Assembly: GCA_012517355.1 (NCBI GenBank)
Contig: JAAYVD010000134.1
Span: forward strand, 62,001 to 126,000
From: Candidatus Rifleibacteriota bacterium
GTDB taxonomy: Bacteria > Muiribacteriota > Ozemobacteria > Ozemobacterales > Ozemobacteraceae
DNA length: 64,000 nt
Direction: 5' to 3'
Shown here: piece by piece, positions 17,340 through 25,211 of the stretch
How positions within the stretch are numbered: position 1 is the stretch's first letter
How the letters are laid out: each line of letters opens with the position of its first letter
Position numbers and translations under genes: made by a program
Notes under the pieces: model-generated
Seen by the model: only the letters and a program-made list of their open reading frames with translations
Databases searched by the model: none
What the model was told of the DNA's origin: nothing

Positions 17340-18686
17340 ATGAAAACCCCCCACCGCCTTTTTGCCATCCTGCTCCTGCTGTTGGGTTCCACGGCCGGCT
17401 GGGCCGCCGAAGAAACCACGGCCAGCACCACCACCATCCCCAACCCCGAGATGAACCTGCAGGTCGATAATGCCCTGCCGGCAACGTTCCGCGGCGGCGA
17501 CCCCGACTCCGGGGTCGTCCATGTCCTGGAAGATGCCTACTACCAGCGGCAGGAGCACACCCTTCTGTACGGCGACAACCCCGCCGACATGGGCGCTCCC
17601 GCCGGCAGCACGTTCGAAGGCCCCCCGACGATCAACTGGACCACCGAACGGGTCGGCGACGACGGGAACCTCGAAACCGTCTCCAACGACAACAACAACT
17701 CCGCCACCAGCGGCAGCGAGTTCCCCGAACCCGGTGAATACCGCGTCGGCAACAGCGGCGCCCGCCAGGTCGGCAGCAGCGGCGGCGGGGCCAGCGACGC
17801 CGACGGCGCCGCCGGCACCGAGACCGCGGGCAGCGGCTCCACCGGAACCGCCCAGGACGGCGCGGCCGGCACCGGCACCGGCGGCACCGGCACGACCGGC
17901 ACCGCCGCCGATGCGGCCGCCGGCACCGACACGGGGGCCACCGGCACCGAGGGCGAGGCCGCCGACGGCGCCGCCGCCCAGCGGGTCACCTCCACCCAGA
18001 CCACCGGCGTCGTCTGCCACGACGTGACCGCCCCCACCGTCTGGGCCGCCATCCAGGAAGGGGCCGGCGCCGCCACCCTCGCCGAGAGCGAGGCGCAGCT
18101 GCAGGAGAACCTCCGAATCCAGCTGCTGGCCAGCAAGGGCCAGTTCCAGCCCAACGCCGACCTGGGCGAGAACCTGAAGGGCACCAGCCTGATGGCCGTC
18201 TTCGAGTTCCCGGTCAACGCCAAGCCCGCCGAGAAGACTGCCGCCCTGACCGTCAAGGGCCCCGTCTTCAACGCCGTCGGCAAGGATGAGACCCGCGCCG
18301 CCGGCCTGGCCCCGATGACCGTGCTCGACCAGGAACTCCAGACCCGCCAGACCGAGGTCGGCCCCAGCTCCCAGCTCGAGGGCGTCTTCGTCCGCCGCAA
18401 CGTCCCCTTCCTCGCCGCCGCCATGGCCACCGACAACGGCGACAAGTGCAAGACCGCGGCCGAAGCCGTCGTGCGCATCGAGACGAAGGACGGCGAACCG
18501 GTCGAGAAGACCAACGGCGCCTACCTCTTCCGGGTGCCCAACCACCCCCGGGCGGAGTTCGCCGACCAGCCCGAATACCAGTTCGTCGTCGAGGGCGTCG
18601 ACAAGGACGGCAACAAGACCGTCGTCAAACTGCCCCTCTACGTGGTCAACACCCAGGTCTCCTACGAGGGCGGCCAGAACGAGTAA
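17340..18686 (+). CDS. secreted protein with Gly/Thr/Ala low-complexity segment
   Basis: 448 residues. GGAGG six bases before the ATG and a clean signal peptide (MKTPHRLFAILLLLLGSTAGWAA). Residues about 140-215 are a low-complexity run of GTG, GTTGTA and AAGT units, plausibly a flexible linker. The C-terminal 230 residues look folded: NLKGTSLMAVFEFPVN, AAMATDNGDKCKTAAEAVVR, YQFVVEGVDKDGNKTVVKL. No family is recognised. It may be a surface or matrix protein akin in style to the 859-residue protein at 11138, but I see no clear homology. Confidence 0.75.
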   Translation: MKTPHRLFAILLLLLGSTAGWAAEETTASTTTIPNPEMNLQVDNALPATFRGGDPDSGVVHVLEDAYYQRQEHTLLYGDNPADMGAPAGSTFEGPPTINWTTERVGDDGNLETVSNDNNNSATSGSEFPEPGEYRVGNSGARQVGSSGGGASDADGAAGTETAGSGSTGTAQDGAAGTGTGGTGTTGTAADAAAGTDTGATGTEGEAADGAAAQRVTSTQTTGVVCHDVTAPTVWAAIQEGAGAATLAESEAQLQENLRIQLLASKGQFQPNADLGENLKGTSLMAVFEFPVNAKPAEKTAALTVKGPVFNAVGKDETRAAGLAPMTVLDQELQTRQTEVGPSSQLEGVFVRRNVPFLAAAMATDNGDKCKTAAEAVVRIETKDGEPVEKTNGAYLFRVPNHPRAEFADQPEYQFVVEGVDKDGNKTVVKLPLYVVNTQVSYEGGQNE

Positions 18687-18693
18687 CCGCCCC

Positions 18694-18789
18694 TGATCCT
18701 GTCCTCGGGCCCTGAACCGTCCTTGGGCCCTGAACCGTCCTCGGGCCCTGATCCTGTCCTCGGGCCCTGATCCTGTCCTCGGATCCTGC
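18694..18789 (+). repeat. 18/19-bp minisatellite
   Basis: About five tandem units of CTGATCCTGTCCTCGGGCC, or its 18-bp variant CTGAACCGTCCTCGGGCC, directly after the stop of the low-complexity secreted protein. The two unit types alternate as T-A-A-T-T, which suggests slippage or unequal exchange. No coding or terminator function is evident. Confidence 0.8.
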
Positions 18790-18868
18790 CCGCCCCCGAC
18801 CGGGGCCTCGTCGGCCGGGGGCGGAATGCCGGGTCCTTTTGCGCCTTCCAGACGAAGAAGGAGCCTTC

Positions 18869-19837
18869 ATGCGCACCCGGCCCCCGCGGCCCGACCGACA
18901 GGAGTTCGGGAAGTCACCCCTGCAGCCCTGGATGGCCGCGCGCCCTTCCCGTCTCGCCTCAGGCGAAGAGACCGATCGGCAGGAGATCGGCCCCCCCCCC
19001 TTGCCGCCATGGATGCCGACCCGACACACCCTTTTCGCGCATCGCCAGAAGGCCGGCCCGCACGAGATCGGCCATGTTGCCCTGCCGGCACCGCGGACGG
19101 GGCCCCGACCGACGCGAGGTCGGCCATACCCCTTTGCCGCCATGGATGGCGGCGCGAAACGCGAGTTTCGCGCATCGCAAAGGGGCCCTCCGCCCGGCGC
19201 GCACCGCCCGGGAGTGGCCCCTTTCGGCGGGCCGCCCCACCGTTCCGGGGTGACCATCGTCGAGGTCCTGATGGCCTTCCTCATCCTGGGGAGCCTCCTG
19301 CTCCCCGTCTTCTTTGCCCTCACCAACTCCGTCAAGGAGACCGAACGCTTCTACACCGAGGCGGTGGCGATCTCCCAGGCCAAGTATGTCATGGACACGC
19401 TCATGTTCCAGATCCCGTGGCGGACGATCCGCTCCGGCAACCCGGCGCGGTTCGACGACCCGAAGAAGGTCGGGGCGGTGCAAACGCTGTTGGGGGCCGC
19501 CATCCCCCGCATGTTCGGGTCCGGGTGCGAGGGAACGGCCGCCGAGACCTGGCGCGGGGACGGCCTGCTGACCGATCGCAAGGGGTTCCTCTACCGCATC
19601 CGCCTGCAGTGCCGGGACCTCGACGACCTCGAGTTCTCCGTGGACATCCCCGGCCGGGGGCTGCAGACGTTCAGGTCGGCCGAACTGACCCCGAAGGACG
19701 CCGACGGCCGGTATTGCCTGATGAAGAAACTGTCCCTGGAGATCCGGTGGTCGCTGACCAAGGGCCGCGACCCCCTGAAGGATCCGCAGGCCCGGTCGTT
19801 CCGGCTGGTGGCCGTCAAGTCGCACCTGGACGGGTGA
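18869..19837 (+). CDS. prepilin-like protein with 127-residue repeat-encoded leader
   Basis: AAGGAG at 18858-18863 lies five bases before the ATG at 18869, the best start in this stretch. From there the frame is open through four copies of the dispersed hairpin repeat before reaching the prepilin signal RSG|VTIVEVLMAFLILGSLLLP at residues 127-145. The mature part (about 195 residues) is GspI-like: KETERFYTEAVAISQAKYVMDTLM. Leaders of prepilins are normally 5-30 residues, so this one is extraordinary. An internal ATG at 19141 would still leave a leader of 36 residues and has no ribosome binding site. First gene of a three-gene pseudopilin module. Confidence 0.85.
   Translation: MRTRPPRPDRQEFGKSPLQPWMAARPSRLASGEETDRQEIGPPPLPPWMPTRHTLFAHRQKAGPHEIGHVALPAPRTGPRPTRGRPYPFAAMDGGAKREFRASQRGPPPGAHRPGVAPFGGPPHRSGVTIVEVLMAFLILGSLLLPVFFALTNSVKETERFYTEAVAISQAKYVMDTLMFQIPWRTIRSGNPARFDDPKKVGAVQTLLGAAIPRMFGSGCEGTAAETWRGDGLLTDRKGFLYRIRLQCRDLDDLEFSVDIPGRGLQTFRSAELTPKDADGRYCLMKKLSLEIRWSLTKGRDPLKDPQARSFRLVAVKSHLDG
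18891..19195 (+). repeat. four tandem copies of the dispersed multi-hairpin repeat (R3-R6)
   Basis: Copies at about 18891-18970, 18971-19050, 19053-19104 (shortened) and 19106-19195. R6 is near the consensus: CCGACCGACGCGAGGTCGG, a GCCGCCATGGATGGCGGC hairpin, GCGAAAC-GCGA-GTTTCGC, and an outer stem closing with AGGGGCCC. All four are read in the sense frame of the prepilin gene, giving phrases such as AAMDGGAKREFRASQRG. Copies diverge from each other, so they are not a recent expansion. Confidence 0.85.
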
Positions 19838-19841
19838 GGGA

Positions 19842-20366
19842 ATGGGACGACGACGTGGCCTGGCGGTGGTCGTGGTGCTGTTCTTCGGCTTCGCCATGGG
19901 ACTGCTGGTCTACTTCCTGATCGGGGCGAACGCCAACCTCTCGCTGCAGAACCGCAAGACCATCGGCCAGCTGCAGGCCTACTACCTGGCCCATTCCGCC
20001 TTCCAGCACGTCCAGCTCAAGCTCCGGCTCCTGCCGCAGGAGACCTACGATGCCTTCGAGGGTGGCGCGGGTTCCCCCTACCCCGACGTCGACAGCGACC
20101 TGCATCCGGCCATCCGGTTCGGCCCCGCCGCACCGAAAGCCTCCCTCTTCGATTCCGACCAGATCGTCCCCGAGGATCCCTTCGACGGTCGTTACCAGCT
20201 GGTGAAGCTCACCTTCGACAGCTCGACCCAGGCGATGAAGCACGTGCAGGACGGATACTCGGTCGAAGTGCGCGCCACCGCCAAGGGCAACGCCCAGATG
20301 ACCTTCGAGGAGACGTTGTCGGAAAAGGTCATCGTGTCGCGGTTCACCGGAGGGATCGCCCCATGA
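19842..20366 (+). CDS. PilX-like minor pilin-like membrane protein
   Basis: 174 residues, four bases after the preceding prepilin gene. The N-terminus is basic (MGRRR) followed by one long hydrophobic helix (GLAVVVVLFFGFAMGLLVYFLIGANA) and then NRKTIGQLQAYYLAHSAFQHVQLKL. That segment is the characteristic PilX/GspK-style region in which an amphipathic Tyr/Ala-rich helix follows the membrane helix. No classical G|FxxxE site is present. It overlaps the next prepilin gene by ATGA, which indicates co-translation and probable joint assembly. Confidence 0.75.
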   Translation: MGRRRGLAVVVVLFFGFAMGLLVYFLIGANANLSLQNRKTIGQLQAYYLAHSAFQHVQLKLRLLPQETYDAFEGGAGSPYPDVDSDLHPAIRFGPAAPKASLFDSDQIVPEDPFDGRYQLVKLTFDSSTQAMKHVQDGYSVEVRATAKGNAQMTFEETLSEKVIVSRFTGGIAP

Positions 20367-21397
20367 CGGCAGCGGGAGCGGTCCCACGACGCGCCGGCTT
20401 CTCGGTCGTCGAGGGAACCATCACCCTCATCCTCGTGTCGATGCTGTTCTACGTGGCATTCCAGGTCATGAGCCACGCCCGCCGCGAATCACAGAAGGGG
20501 TTCTGGCTGCAGAAGGCCATCACCGAACTGCGCAACGGCACCCGGGCCATCTCCCAGGCACTCAAGAAAACCAGCTACCCGACCACCATCGTGAAGACCG
20601 GCAGCCAACAGCTCATCCAGAGTTACAAGGAGTTCCGGACCTACGACGACTCGGGTCGGCTCCGCTTCCTCAAGGTCAAGGACAGCCAGGACATGGACCT
20701 GAAGGCGGTGACCGGCATCACCGCCGCGCAGGGGGGAGGCCGCACGCTCATGGTGTTCCCCGCCTGCCAGCCGGAGACCGAGCAAGGCGCCCACCAGCCG
20801 GGAACGATCACCTGGTATGAACTGCGGCTCGAGCCCGGCCGCGAGTTCCACCGGACCGGGGTGGCCGACCTGTTGCTGGTCGAGCGGGTCGAGACCTACG
20901 ACACCCGGCCCCTCCCGAAACGCGCCTACAGCCTGACCACCGCCTTCCGCGAGTCGCTGGCCCCCGTCCGCGAGAAGCGCCTGGTGGCCGACGTCGATAC
21001 CGTCGAGATCGACCTGTTGTCGGTAGAGGAACTGCTGGGCATCCACGTGACCACCGAGGGCGGGGTCGTCACCACCATGCGCAAGCGCTACCTGGTCTCG
21101 GTGCGCGTCGAGTGCGCCCATCCGTTCGACGACAACGTCCGCATCGCCGACCAGTGCTCGGTGGTCATCCACATCGACGCCGGCATGTTGGCGGGCGGGG
21201 CAGCCATCGAGGTGCTGCAGATCCTCGGCAGCGGGCCTGGGGCGAAGGCCCGCGTCCGCTTCAACGGCAACGAGACGACCGTGGGCGCGGGCCAGGACAT
21301 CGCCCCCGGCCAGCGGGTGGTCACCGTGTTCGCCCAGGGCATCTCGGTGGAAAGCCAGCCCGGCGGCCGCACCCGCTTCTACTTCCTGAAGAAGTGA
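20363..21397 (+). CDS. prepilin-like protein (GspJ-like)
   Basis: 344 residues. The short leader MTAAGAVPRRAG| precedes FSVVEGTITLILVSMLFYVAF, with Glu at +5. The large globular part contains KGFWLQKAITELRNGTRAISQALKK, typical of the helix following a pseudopilin stalk. The C-terminus (ADQCSVVIHIDAGML, then NGNETTVGAGQDI) has a decayed homologue at 22998-23230. Last gene of the three-gene module 18869-21397, which has no secretion ATPase or platform protein. Confidence 0.85.
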   Translation: MTAAGAVPRRAGFSVVEGTITLILVSMLFYVAFQVMSHARRESQKGFWLQKAITELRNGTRAISQALKKTSYPTTIVKTGSQQLIQSYKEFRTYDDSGRLRFLKVKDSQDMDLKAVTGITAAQGGGRTLMVFPACQPETEQGAHQPGTITWYELRLEPGREFHRTGVADLLLVERVETYDTRPLPKRAYSLTTAFRESLAPVREKRLVADVDTVEIDLLSVEELLGIHVTTEGGVVTTMRKRYLVSVRVECAHPFDDNVRIADQCSVVIHIDAGMLAGGAAIEVLQILGSGPGAKARVRFNGNETTVGAGQDIAPGQRVVTVFAQGISVESQPGGRTRFYFLKK

Positions 21398-21465
21398 CCG
21401 CGCCCGACGGTTCCTTCCGCTTCGTCCACAACACCTTCCGCAACCACCATGAAGCCAAAAGGGGA

Positions 21466-21502
21466 GGGAGCCCCCAGCCGCCGGACTGAAGAGGGGGCTC
21501 CC
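21466..21502. terminator. bidirectional hairpin between convergent genes
   Basis: GGGAGCCCCC (21466-21475) pairs perfectly with GGGGGCTCCC (21493-21502) across a 17-base loop. It sits between the convergent prepilin and MOSC genes. No T tract follows on either strand, so it is a candidate rather than a canonical intrinsic terminator. Confidence 0.5.
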
Positions 21503-21526
21503 GATCGACCGGCGGGTCGCCTGGGG

Positions 21527-22519
21527 CTACCGCTCCGCCGTGGCCAGGAGGGGGTCGCCCGGCGTGGGCCGGAAGAAGGTTCCCTTCGCTTCGGCCTTTT
21601 CCTCACCACCCTGGCGGATGGAAAAGGTGAGGCGGTAGAGCTGTTCCCCCAACACCTCGTCGAGCCGGACCGAGAACTCGGCATCGACCCCCAGGCGCAA
21701 GGGGCGACGGTAGGTCACCTCGAGGCGGGCCGTGTAGGCCGACACGTCGTTGCCGAACAGGCAATGGGTCATGGCCGCATCGGCCAGCGCGGCGATCACC
21801 CCGCCGTGGACGAGGGCCGCGTAGCCGCCGTGCCGGACTTCCCCGCGGAACCGGCCCACGAGCCGCCCGTCGTCGTCGAACCACCAGGCGGCCGGATCGA
21901 ACCAGGGATCGGCCAGAGGCAGCCCCAGACCCCGGGAGCGGGGAACGTCCAGCCAGCGGCGGCGGGCCCGTTCGAACCGGTTGGCCACGGTTCCCGATGA
22001 CGCCGCCTCATCCGCCCCGGCAGGAAGCAACCGCACCCGGTCGCCGGCAACCACGCGGCCCCCGGCCACCACCCGGCAGAACACCCCGTCGGTGGGCAGG
22101 AGGCGATGGCCGTGAAACGAGTAATGGTCGGGCCGGACCGGCTTGCCGAGTTGCACCACCTCGAGCCTGGCCTCCCCGATCTCGAGGCGGCTGCCCACGC
22201 CCGCCGCCGACAGGTCCAGGCCGCGGGTCAGCACGTTTTCCGCGAAATCGCCGGGATGCGGACGGGGCAGAGCGGCCCCGCCTGCCTGGCACCAGGCTTC
22301 CACGCGCTCCCACATCAGCAGGCTGACCGGCCGGACCGTCCTGGCGTGGCCGTCGCCATCGATGCCGTGATCAGCCACCAGGTCCAACCGCAGCACGGGC
22401 TTCTTCGCCGTCCCCACCCCGGGACTGGCGCACAGGGCCACCACCAGGCCGGTGGGGCCGAGGGGGGGGGAAGCCGGGCAAGCGTTCCCGGAAGCAGGAT
22501 CAGGCATCGGGTGGTTCAT
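21527..22519 (-). CDS. MOSC domain - hotdog thioesterase fusion
   Basis: 330 residues from the ATG at 22519 (MNHPMPDP); GAGGAG is directly adjacent, so MPDP at 22507 is possible. Residues about 25-165 are a MOSC domain: HARTVRPVSLLMWERVEAWC, GDFAENVLTRGLDL, LEIGEARLEVVQLGKP. MOSC proteins handle sulfur or molybdenum-cofactor chemistry. Residues about 200-325 are a PaaI-like hotdog thioesterase: GYAALVHGGVIAALADAAMTHCLF, ARLEVTYRRPLRLG. The fusion is unusual; I infer a link between thiol transfer and thioester or hydrophobic ligand binding. The frame stays open upstream through repeat R7, so a longer form cannot be excluded. Confidence 0.8.
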   Translation of the reverse strand: MNHPMPDPASGNACPASPPLGPTGLVVALCASPGVGTAKKPVLRLDLVADHGIDGDGHARTVRPVSLLMWERVEAWCQAGGAALPRPHPGDFAENVLTRGLDLSAAGVGSRLEIGEARLEVVQLGKPVRPDHYSFHGHRLLPTDGVFCRVVAGGRVVAGDRVRLLPAGADEAASSGTVANRFERARRRWLDVPRSRGLGLPLADPWFDPAAWWFDDDGRLVGRFRGEVRHGGYAALVHGGVIAALADAAMTHCLFGNDVSAYTARLEVTYRRPLRLGVDAEFSVRLDEVLGEQLYRLTFSIRQGGEEKAEAKGTFFRPTPGDPLLATAER

Positions 22520-22564
22520 CTCCTCGGCGACAGGATGGGACGTTCTGCCGTGGTCTCGACGGGG

Positions 22565-22650
22565 CCGACCGACACGAGGTCGGAAGGGCCCCTTGGCCGC
22601 CATGGATGGCGGTGCGAAACGCGAGTTTCGCGCACCGCCCAGGGGCCCTC
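22565..22650 (+). repeat. dispersed multi-hairpin repeat copy R7, near consensus
   Basis: The best-preserved copy. CCGACC (22565-22570) pairs with GGTCGG (22578-22583). AGGGCCCCT (22585-22593) pairs with AGGGGCCCT (22641-22649) as an outer stem. Inside it, GCCGCCA (22596-22602) pairs with TGGCGGT (22607-22613), and GCGAAAC (22614-22620) with GTTTCGC (22625-22631) around a GCGA (GNRA-type) loop. It lies just upstream of the minus-strand MOSC fusion gene. Confidence 0.9.
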
Positions 22651-22807
22651 CGCAACGGTCATACCAGTCCAGCCAGGATCGGGGTTTCCCCGCCGGCGGA
22701 GCCTCCCCGCCCGGGAACCCGTCCCCGCGGTCAGGAGGGGGGCCCCCCTTCGCAGCGGAGAGAGGCCCCGCCGCTCGCTTTCCTTCGTTGCATATTTGCA
22801 ATGTCTC

Positions 22808-22895
22808 CCGACCGGCAGCAGGTCGGAAGGGCTCCCCTGCCGCCACGGAGGCCGGCGCGAAACGCGAGTTTCGCCCATCGCGAGGGGGGGCTGAC
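22808..22895 (+). repeat. dispersed multi-hairpin repeat copy R8
   Basis: It shows CCGACCGGCAGCAGGTCGG, CCGCCACGGAGGCCGGC and the intact GCGAAAC-GCGA-GTTTCGC hairpin, closed by a G-rich 3' arm. It is immediately preceded by the AT-rich palindrome TTGCATATTTGCAA (22788-22801). Intergenic. Confidence 0.85.
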
Positions 22896-22959
22896 AGGGA
22901 ATTTCGTCACAGGCGAGGGTGCGGTGGACCGGAAGAGGCGGCGGTGACACCTGGTTCGA

Positions 22960-23230
22960 TCGGCATCGAGTGTTCGCACCCTCGTGACGAGCGGAGGCGA
23001 ATCGGTGATCAGGTCTCGATCGTCAACAACGTCGACCGCAGCGAACTGCCGGGCGGGCTGATGCCGCTGGTCGTGCTGTCGGTGACGAGCAGCACGGCGA
23101 AGGTGCATCCCAACGGGGCGGAGCGGACGGTGGGAGCCGGGGCCACAATCTGGGTCGACAGATGAAGGTCACCGCGGTGAAGCCTGGGCCGACGGGGTAT
23201 CGGAAGGCATTCCTGCTGTCGTCCAGCCGC
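22960..23230 (+). pseudogene. remnant of a GspJ-like prepilin gene (C-terminal piece)
   Basis: From about 22998 the plus frame reads IGDQVSIVNNVDRSELPGG and ends, through NGAERTVGAGATIW, at a stop at 23165. This aligns with IADQCSVVIHIDAGMLAGG and NGNETTVGAGQDI at the C-terminus of the intact prepilin at 20363-21397. After the stop, another frame continues with VTAVKPGPTGYRKAFLLSS, which resembles that gene's VVTVFAQGI...FYFLKK tail. The N-terminal 250 residues are missing. This is a decayed duplicate, bordered upstream by repeat copies R7 and R8. Confidence 0.6.
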
Positions 23231-23329
23231 GAACAGATCTTCCACGCGCGGGACCAGGTTTTCCGACCCTTCCCGGTTGGCCCCCGGCCGGACTTTCCTC
23301 TCCGGATCCTGGGCTTCCGTTTTTCTGGA

Positions 23330-24658
23330 TCACGGGGTGGACATGGTCACATTCTGGCGGATGAACCCCAGAACCGGCCTCATTTTCTGGGTGAACAGGA
23401 CATCGAGCTGTTTGAGGTTCGGCAAGCGGTTCAGCACCTGGCCGAGGTTTTGGGAGTTGGCCAGTTCATAGGCGACCATGCGTCGCAAAGCCGGGCTGCG
23501 GCCTGTTCCGAAGCGATCGAGCTGTTCGAGGAAATACCGGTATTCCGACAATCCGTACCGGTGGGTGGGAGTCACCATCAACACCCGGTAGAGATCCATG
23601 GTCCGGTTGATCAGGTGGTATTGCATCCGGATTCCTTTGAACCTGGCCATGGGTGGGGAAACCAGGAACTGGTAGTTGGCCCGGGCCTGCAGGATGCTCG
23701 AGACCAGGGTTTCGTAGATCAGCCGGAAGTCGCGCAGGATCGCGTCGAGCTGGCCTGACCCGGAATCGAACATGGGGCCGAGGCTGCCGGGCGTGTATCC
23801 GGAGGCGAAGGCGTTCATGGCCGGGACGACCGAGATCAGGAAGTTGAGGGAACGGCGGGCCAGTTCATACCACACTCCGGCAAGCTTGAGGTGGCAGGCG
23901 TAGAGTTCCTTGCTGGGATACTGGCCATCTCTGGAAACCCGCTTCAGTTCCTTGATTTCACGGAAGGACCGCCGATAGAAATCCGAGTTGAGGAAGGAAC
24001 GGCAGGCCTGGTAGACATCGCCGAGGTTGCGGAGCAGTTGGGGGCGACCGCCCGGCGAGCCGAGGATGGCGGTGTAGGAGGCGTCGGTGGAGGACGGGTC
24101 GACATACGTTCCCGGGGTGAACTTTTTGGGGGTGAGGGGGGAGAAGAACAGGGCTTCCACGTCGCCCTTGCCTTTGCCGCGCGGGCCATCCCAAGCGAAG
24201 GCGATATCACCGTGGTAGAGGTTGGATTCGGGCCGGTCATCGGCCACGGGCGCCAGGCGCTCGGCCGTCACGGTCAGGTGCAGGTCCTCGACCTGGTGGT
24301 AGAGGGGTTTCACGCCGGGTCCGATGACATCCTTCCGGGTTCCGGGGGCGTTCGTGGTGGCCGCATTTCCCGATTCGAGGTTGGTGAAAAACACCGACTG
24401 GCCATCGACGATGGGGGTCGGGGATGGAACCGAATTCTCGATGCCCAGGGTCTGGAATCCGAACGGATTCAGCCAGATCTCCTCCATGAGGTCTTCGACG
24501 ACCTTTTGCGAACAGAGCAGCACGGCGACGTGCTTGTCGCTGAACTCGACTTCTTTCTTGGCCGAGCGCAGACCCATGATGAAAGCACCGAGAACGAAGG
24601 CCATGATGAACACCCCGATCATGACCTCCATCAGGGAAAAGCCACGCCGACGGTTCAT
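23330..24658 (-). CDS. prepilin-like protein with large C-terminal helical domain
   Basis: 442 residues. The ATG at 24658 overlaps the TGA of the preceding prepilin gene (ATGA). MNRRRG| precedes FSLMEVMIGVFIMAFVLGAFIMG, a canonical type IV prepilin signal, then KEVEFSDKHVAVLLCSQKVVEDLMEEIW (GspI-like). The unusual part is the C-terminal 220 residues, a Leu/Tyr/Arg-rich helical domain (RSFLNSDFYRRSFREIKEL, YGLSEYRYFLEQLDRFG) with no counterpart in ordinary pseudopilins. Probably a tip or adaptor subunit. Last gene of the module 27406-23330. Confidence 0.85.
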   Translation of the reverse strand: MNRRRGFSLMEVMIGVFIMAFVLGAFIMGLRSAKKEVEFSDKHVAVLLCSQKVVEDLMEEIWLNPFGFQTLGIENSVPSPTPIVDGQSVFFTNLESGNAATTNAPGTRKDVIGPGVKPLYHQVEDLHLTVTAERLAPVADDRPESNLYHGDIAFAWDGPRGKGKGDVEALFFSPLTPKKFTPGTYVDPSSTDASYTAILGSPGGRPQLLRNLGDVYQACRSFLNSDFYRRSFREIKELKRVSRDGQYPSKELYACHLKLAGVWYELARRSLNFLISVVPAMNAFASGYTPGSLGPMFDSGSGQLDAILRDFRLIYETLVSSILQARANYQFLVSPPMARFKGIRMQYHLINRTMDLYRVLMVTPTHRYGLSEYRYFLEQLDRFGTGRSPALRRMVAYELANSQNLGQVLNRLPNLKQLDVLFTQKMRPVLGFIRQNVTMSTP

Positions 24659-25197
24659 TCGAGCTCTCCGAACGACATCATGCCGACCTGGGTGACCAGG
24701 CCGAACTCGCCCTTCAGGTTCCCCAGCACGAGGCTGAACTGAACCTGGTTGGGGCTGGTGCAGGTAAAGGTCAGGCGTTGGACCGAGTCGAACAGCTGTT
24801 CGGTGGTTCCCCCCGGCGTTCCGTCCCGGGTGTAGCTTTTCAGACGATAGAGGGTCTTTTTGCACAGGGCGGAATTGGCTTCATCGGGTTCGAGGAAGAG
24901 CAGGTTCATCTCGTTGAGGGCATTGCGCAGGACCAGGAAGGGGGTGGTCTCCCCGAGCGTGGGGCGGACGACCTCGAGGCTTTCGCGGATCCGGTCCATG
25001 AGGAGGCCGGAGGCCCGGGTGGTTTCGATGTTGATGACCAGGCGGTCAGAGAGGGTCGGCTGGGCGGACTGGCGCAACCGTCCCATGACACGGGCGAAGA
25101 TCGCCCCCAACATGCACATGATGAGGGTGGAAACGACCAGTTCGACCGCGGTGAACCCTCGTCCACGCCTGTCTGGGGGCGGCAGCCACATCCGCAT
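24655..25197 (-). CDS. prepilin-like protein
   Basis: 180 residues. The leader MRMWLPPPDRRGRG| is followed by FTAVELVVSTLIMCMLGAIFA with Glu at +5. The body contains INIETTRASGLLMDRIRESLEVVR, the typical stalk-to-globule transition of minor pseudopilins. It lies 14 bases after the FecR lipoprotein gene and overlaps the next prepilin gene by ATGA, so the four genes 27406-23330 form an operon. Confidence 0.85.
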   Translation of the reverse strand: MRMWLPPPDRRGRGFTAVELVVSTLIMCMLGAIFARVMGRLRQSAQPTLSDRLVINIETTRASGLLMDRIRESLEVVRPTLGETTPFLVLRNALNEMNLLFLEPDEANSALCKKTLYRLKSYTRDGTPGGTTEQLFDSVQRLTFTCTSPNQVQFSLVLGNLKGEFGLVTQVGMMSFGELE

Positions 25198-25211
25198 CGG
25201 CCGGGTCCCTC

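Noticed and set aside
16415-17443. N-terminal extension of the propeller protein beyond 16414
   Set aside because: It would run antisense through the NifX-like gene and has atypical composition; the secretion signal lies well downstream.
18891-19195. CRISPR array
   Set aside because: Units are contiguous, diverged, internally structured and shortened in one case. There are no regular spacers and no cas genes.
22565-22650. tRNA gene (clover-like folding)
   Set aside because: No T-loop or D-loop consensus, no anticodon stem of 5 bp with a 7-base loop, and the stems do not match tRNA lengths.
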